This document shows, piece after piece, positions 61,301 to 64,000 of a stretch of DNA of 64,000 bases. Position 1 is the first letter of the stretch; each line of letters starts with the position of its first letter. This DNA comes from Cymbomonas tetramitiformis (taxonomy: Eukaryota; Chlorophyta; Pyramimonadophyceae; Pyramimonadales; Pyramimonadaceae), in assembly GCA_001247695.2 (NCBI GenBank), contig LGRX02024823.1, positions 1 to 64,000 on the forward strand. The letters run 5' to 3'. The translations under genes were made by a program, and so were the position numbers. Below the pieces are notes generated by a model. It did not search any database. It was not told the DNA's origin and worked only from the letters and a program-made list of their open reading frames with translations.

Positions 61301-63442
61301 ACCATCGCGTCGCAGATGTGCACAGATGGCTGCTCGCACTGGGTGATGCAAAGGTACGCGCTGCTTAGACCGGATGGGTCTTGTGCGCGGTGGTGCAGGC
61401 TGCGAACGAGGATCCGGACCAAAGTACCATCCACCTTCCAGGTCGCGATCTGCTTGTAGCTGCCGCTCCTTAGCGCGTCGCTCTTGTCCCTGAGCGCGTC
61501 GTCTGGCGCGGCTCTGCGTGCGACTTTCCAGAGGGTAAGAGCGAAGAGGTTGGATGGACATCTTCTCCTCTTCTTCCTCCCCAGCGCTGTCTTCTGGTTC
61601 GGACTTTTGAGTGAACGAGGGGGGTTCTTCTTCCCGCGGTGCCGCCTGGGCGTTGGTGACGTTCGCTGGTGCTGCCACTGCTTCATTACCTTCCAGGATC
61701 GGCCGCAGACGATGGCGTTGCTGTTTCTGAATGGTCAGTAGCAGTTCCAGGTGGGTTTCCTCCTGGATGGTTTTCAGGGGAGTCGGCTCCACTCCTTCTG
61801 TCGTTGTCAGCACACTTGGATTGTTCTCCGATCTGGCGGCGGCCAGCTGTCGCTCCATCAACTGCTGCGTGAAGTTGAGCGACCGCTGGGAGTCCTCGAG
61901 GTCAGAAATGTCCCCAGAAGTTGCGGGCTGAGAACTGGATGGAGATAAGGTCAAATCCAGAGTTGTCGCGGGATTCGCATCTGATGGTTCCGCTGAGTCC
62001 GGGGAGAGTGAATCACCACTTGCTGTTGAGGGTAGAGCCAGGTGAGCAGCCTCCTCCGCCGCTTCCCTTTCTCGCTGGTTCCATTGGTGCACCCTGTATA
62101 GACTGCACCATGCGTCTGGAATTCCTACATCTCCACCAGAACCTGGGATAGTACCGCACTCGGTCTCCAGAGATAGCTGAACTGCTCCTTCGGTTATCGT
62201 TAGGTCAGGGGTGACCTTCCCATGCCATCTGTACCAGCGGCGGCGATATCTGCGCCACCCTTCTGGTACCCATGCATTTCTCCATTTCTCATTCTCCTTT
62301 ACCAGCGCTGCCGCGGCCATGTACTCCGGGTGCGTCATCTCTCTCCAAGCACGCGTGCGATCCGCCAGTGACTCTGCTCGAAGTCCTGGTGGTTCATCTC
62401 CCAGCCTCGTAACCTCTGCCTCATGCTGCAGTCGGTCTCGTACCGTCTTCGGAGTTCTGCTGCGAGGTTTTCCAGTGCGCTTGCGTGCTGCACTCGTAGT
62501 GCTCTCTGCGCTTAAGGACGCCCTCTCTGCCAAGGCTGGACACGCTGCTGGTCGAGACGTCGAAGGAAACACCTCAGGTCGAAGTTTAAAAGGTGGGGGT
62601 TCTGAAGCTGGGCCAGTTTTTGAAGTTCCACCCCCTTCCTCCCCACTGTCGTCCAGAGGGTGTGAAACCGCGGGTAGCGTTACATCCTGAATCCGCTGCC
62701 TCAAGGCTCGCATACGCTCCACCGGAGCTTTTCTCGGTACCCGCGGTCGAGGAGTGTTCCGCCAGGGGGTGTTGAGTGGGTTGAAGGTCCACTGGGTCTC
62801 CTCTCCCTCATCCTCATCCAGTGCTGCCAGTACTGATGCCTCAGGGTTAGGGTTAGGGTTAGGGTTAGGGTTAGGGTTAGGGTTAGGGTCTGTGGGGTCA
62901 ACGCGGGGCGTTTCGCCACGCTCGCGTTGTGGAGCCCGACGGCGATCACCAGTTCCAAGGGCGCGATCTACACTGAACATAACGGGAGGCTTGGAGCGCT
63001 CAGGCGACGAAGTGGGTGACCTTCGTGGCGACCGCTGATGGCGCCGGGACACCAAGTGATGTTCTCGCCGGCCCTGCTCAGTGGAAAGGTTTGCTGTGTA
63101 AACAGCGGTACTGGTCAACGAGGGTTCATCCCGTAGGGTTCTGGTTCTGTCGAGATAGCGTTGTCGCCTCTGATCGGCAGACCAGGTGAATCCGTACCCT
63201 CGAGCGGCCAGAGGGTTGGGGGGTGGCGGAGGCTCTTTCTGGATATTCCCCCGGTTGTGGGCGAAGGCTGTACTCCTTGCCCAGGGGCGGTTACCCATAC
63301 CGCCCTGTCGCCGGCGTCCCGCCGGCAGGAAGACACTCAGTCCTCCTCTTCCGCAGATTGCTGACCCGAGGAGGACGCTGCGGCCGATTCCTCGTTCTGA
63401 AAATACTCCAGCGCTTCCGCTTCCTCTTCCAAATCCTCCCAT
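58130..63442 (-). CDS. Gypsy polyprotein: disordered linker, protease, RT, RNase H, methyltransferase-like domain
   Basis: 1,770 codons. The first 700 or so residues are charged and disordered and include an (Asn-Pro)n tract. Protease: VLVDSGASDEFISS near residue 745. RT: YPLPDIQQLFD, FSSFDALDGFWQM, and catalytic VRIFLDDCILF (FLDD). RNase H: VVQTDASGVALGG, ERELCALHH, QGDHKPLVWL, PDALSRRPD. At 58,390-58,740 a methyltransferase-like domain reads YGPFEVDACCDLGGKNRQV, VWCNPPFSSNH and SALFVLPDF. The frame stops soon after it at 58,130; integrase lies in another frame. Confidence 0.92.
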   Translation of the reverse strand: MGGFGRGSGSAGVFSERGIGRSVLLGSAICGRGGLSVFLPAGRRRQGGMGNRPWARSTAFAHNRGNIQKEPPPPPNPLAARGYGFTWSADQRRQRYLDRTRTLRDEPSLTSTAVYTANLSTEQGRREHHLVSRRHQRSPRRSPTSSPERSKPPVMFSVDRALGTGDRRRAPQRERGETPRVDPTDPNPNPNPNPNPNPNPEASVLAALDEDEGEETQWTFNPLNTPWRNTPRPRVPRKAPVERMRALRQRIQDVTLPAVSHPLDDSGEEGGGTSKTGPASEPPPFKLRPEVFPSTSRPAACPALAERASLSAESTTSAARKRTGKPRSRTPKTVRDRLQHEAEVTRLGDEPPGLRAESLADRTRAWREMTHPEYMAAAALVKENEKWRNAWVPEGWRRYRRRWYRWHGKVTPDLTITEGAVQLSLETECGTIPGSGGDVGIPDAWCSLYRVHQWNQREREAAEEAAHLALPSTASGDSLSPDSAEPSDANPATTLDLTLSPSSSQPATSGDISDLEDSQRSLNFTQQLMERQLAAARSENNPSVLTTTEGVEPTPLKTIQEETHLELLLTIQKQQRHRLRPILEGNEAVAAPANVTNAQAAPREEEPPSFTQKSEPEDSAGEEEEEKMSIQPLRSYPLESRTQSRARRRAQGQERRAKERQLQADRDLEGGWYFGPDPRSQPAPPRTRPIRSKQRVPLHHPVRAAICAHLRRDGQVMWNQDSQLTAIRDKEGTLLLVFWALLKGQRVRVLVDSGASDEFISSECVKRLNLTVRANGMPLTVTLADGSVQTSAQVAYGKLTAETSEGTYSEVIKMRVLPLRIKVDIVLGGRWLRHLSPVTLDFDGWGSVKFRQHGKSVRIRGCSPGRSSTRKGERTAMALEPMVMLSAAEATKEIKAYRRRYAGMDSAATPHDILVAYATPLVGTSMLSAVATSENFEDPSISPEWRKKFQKLIESFSPRVIREALPNFDALRKDEVAHVRLQEGWNGIAPAKRPYKMSMVELTQLRERLDELLSKGYIRPSSSPFAAPVLMVPKPGKPEVLRIVCDFRAINSLTVKDKYPLPDIQQLFDSMHGAKYFSSFDALDGFWQMAMASEDVEKTAFTSPYGSYEWLVMPMGLTNNPSCYQRRMQRALGHLPFVRIFLDDCILFSNTLEEHLSHLQQFLEVCENQGIYLKESKCQLLQTQIRFLGHVISREGSQPQHDKLAAIRDWPALENATHVRQFLGLAGYYRRYMLGFSEVAQPLTQLTKGDVAWLWGPMQRWAFEEIKKALCSSPTLALPDMKAAAEGRHPFVVQTDASGVALGGVLMQDVGNGLQPIAFESRQFNGAEQNYHAGERELCALHHCITQTWRHYLIWTEFQLQGDHKPLVWLMAPGQPLSRRQARWYMDLVEVGVPEMEYIPGALLWVPDALSRRPDYKEISAREGLVEAGFVHPVTGKPQRPPSAADTASKFRPAAGKESRQGRAPLGVVDPNKLKERKSNSAKTKEPEPVLAYSGTLTWMDSSQLWMDALHTLQLAETGYEKATLAVQTRSGKLTASSPPSPRKTPVDFSATPKCSEASTRLLEPSDRQDWKFRADMFDFLSQEYGPFEVDACCDLGGKNRQVNRYWTDCLKENWRGLNVWCNPPFSSNHLTIEAVPRKYVEEWRLDPENTSALFVLPDFQSRMPQWRQLFRSEGMRVEYIIPTHDAQGEPVQMFAAPDGALLDLPWPLLVVYAPPARQRVKRERKTSSPLLSCVLEKRPAFETCISRYQEASSSKRCKRNMGDLVPSRL
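62843..62889 (+). repeat. (TTAGGG)n tract inside gypsy pol
   Basis: Nearly eight perfect TTAGGG units. On the coding (minus) strand they read CCCTAA and encode alternating Asn and Pro. The tract is in frame and does not break the ORF. Confidence 0.95.
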
Positions 63443-63999
63443 TCTGTCTCCAGCGCTGCGATATGAGATTCATTTGCAGCGCGGCGGCGTGCCAAACGAG
63501 CTGGGGCGTCAGCAATCCAGGCTCGTTTTTTGGCCTCGTCGGGGCAGTTAGCCCATAAATGGGAGTCAGAGTTGCAGACGTAGCAGCGGCGTGGCGGCCT
63601 GGTCAATCCCGCCGGGCTGGGCGGCACGGCATGCTGCACCCTGAGGTCGGCGGGGTCGAGGTCAGTAGTGTCTTCCTCCCCAGCGTCCTGCACGGCGTTA
63701 AGTCTGGAGGACGAGCGACCATTCCTCCAGGCAGGACTTCGGTTCGCAGGTGCTGAGACGGGAGAGGTTCGTGCTGCGGTCAGAGCTTCACTGCGCTCCA
63801 ATTTGGTGGCCACAGTGATGATATGCTGCAGCGCGGTGGATCCGGGATGATTGCTTTCCCAATCGGCTGGACTTTGCAGATCCAACCGATCCTCAATAAG
63901 GCGATCCATGACAGCTTGCTTCAGTCGCAGTCCAGACCAGAACTGATATAATAGCTGCTGTTGGCTGATGGCGTGGCTGTTGGGCATGGCGTCTGCCAA
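63337..63999 (-). CDS. Gypsy gag, C-terminal part (runs off the window)
   Basis: 220 codons, open to the right edge, so the start is missing. It has a gag-type helical segment (QQLLYQFWSGLRLKQAV), a CCHC knuckle CYVCNSDSHLWANC (C-x2-C-x4-H-x4-C) and an acidic tail (EDLEEEAEALEYFQ). It overlaps the start of the pol frame by about 105 bases. Confidence 0.85.
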   Translation of the reverse strand: MADAMPNSHAISQQQLLYQFWSGLRLKQAVMDRLIEDRLDLQSPADWESNHPGSTALQHIITVATKLERSEALTAARTSPVSAPANRSPAWRNGRSSSRLNAVQDAGEEDTTDLDPADLRVQHAVPPSPAGLTRPPRRCYVCNSDSHLWANCPDEAKKRAWIADAPARLARRRAANESHIAALETEWEDLEEEAEALEYFQNEESAAASSSGQQSAEEED

Positions 64000-64000
64000 T

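Larger units (their letters stand above)
54545..64000 (-). mobile_element. Ty3/gypsy chromovirus with two methyltransferase-like domains, 5' end cut by the window
   Basis: Minus-strand order: gag (incomplete), protease, RT, RNase H, NPPF-type methyltransferase-like domain, integrase, chromodomain, C5-cytosine-methyltransferase-like domain, ORF3. RT-RH before IN identifies Ty3/gypsy, and the chromodomain identifies a chromovirus. Two frameshifts fall in the integrase region. The 5' LTR and primer site are not visible. Confidence 0.93.

Noticed and set aside
62843..62889. TTAGGG tract as a chromosome end
   Set aside because: It is only about 47 bases, lies inside a continuous retroelement ORF and has coding sequence on both sides.

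Overview
The window is eukaryotic nuclear DNA, most likely from a green alga. The host exons are GC-rich, many introns open with GTGAG or GTGCG, the one host gene has a land-plant-type relative, and two retroelements have the split-direct-repeat layout known from Volvox Kangaroo. The exact species cannot be read from the sequence; a prasinophyte would fit, but that is only a guess. I saw no bacterial operon, CRISPR array, rRNA or tRNA gene.

Host gene (+ strand, enters from the left edge, ends with TAA at 52,108-52,110). About 30 short exons with mutually compatible splice phases lie in four clusters: 497-7,777, 22,151-25,037, 45,207-47,986 and 48,330-52,110. The last cluster is a ubiquitin-specific-protease-like (UCH) domain of the plant 'UCH-related, DUF627/DUF629' type, with Cys, His and Asp boxes. 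The first cluster matches the acidic and coiled-coil middle of that family. The middle clusters are a long low-complexity linker with a PAM2-like motif and a polyGln run. The N-terminus lies outside the window.

Two introns of this gene (14.4 kb and 20.2 kb) are filled by nested retrotransposons. Intron 1 holds a Ty1/copia element (copia-1, 7,964-21,417, minus strand, TSD GCTGG) whose right LTR is split by a tyrosine-recombinase element (DIRS-1, 16,024-21,303, minus). Intron 2 holds a second copia element (copia-2, 25,568-44,288, minus, TSD GCTCC) that landed in a minisatellite. Its left LTR is split by a full-length LINE (25,650-32,204, plus) sitting in a (CA)n tract, and its right LTR by a second tyrosine-recombinase element (DIRS-2, 39,175-44,198, minus). 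Three short LINE 3' ends lie at 47.4, 47.5 and 54.2 kb.

Downstream of the host gene is about 2.4 kb of mostly AT-rich intergenic DNA, then a minus-strand Ty3/gypsy chromovirus from about 54.5 kb to beyond the right edge. Its order is gag, PR, RT, RH, an adenine-methyltransferase-like domain, IN, chromodomain, a C5-cytosine-methyltransferase-like domain, then an extra ORF.

The most striking theme is chromatin and DNA-modification cargo across unrelated retroelements. An NPP(W/F/Y)-type methyltransferase-like domain occurs in both DIRS elements (where such a domain is known), both copia elements and the gypsy element. A Tudor-like domain occurs in both DIRS elements and the LINE. The gypsy element adds a chromodomain and a cytosine methyltransferase-like domain. 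Most ORFs carry frameshifts or stops; DIRS-2 and the LINE look intact.
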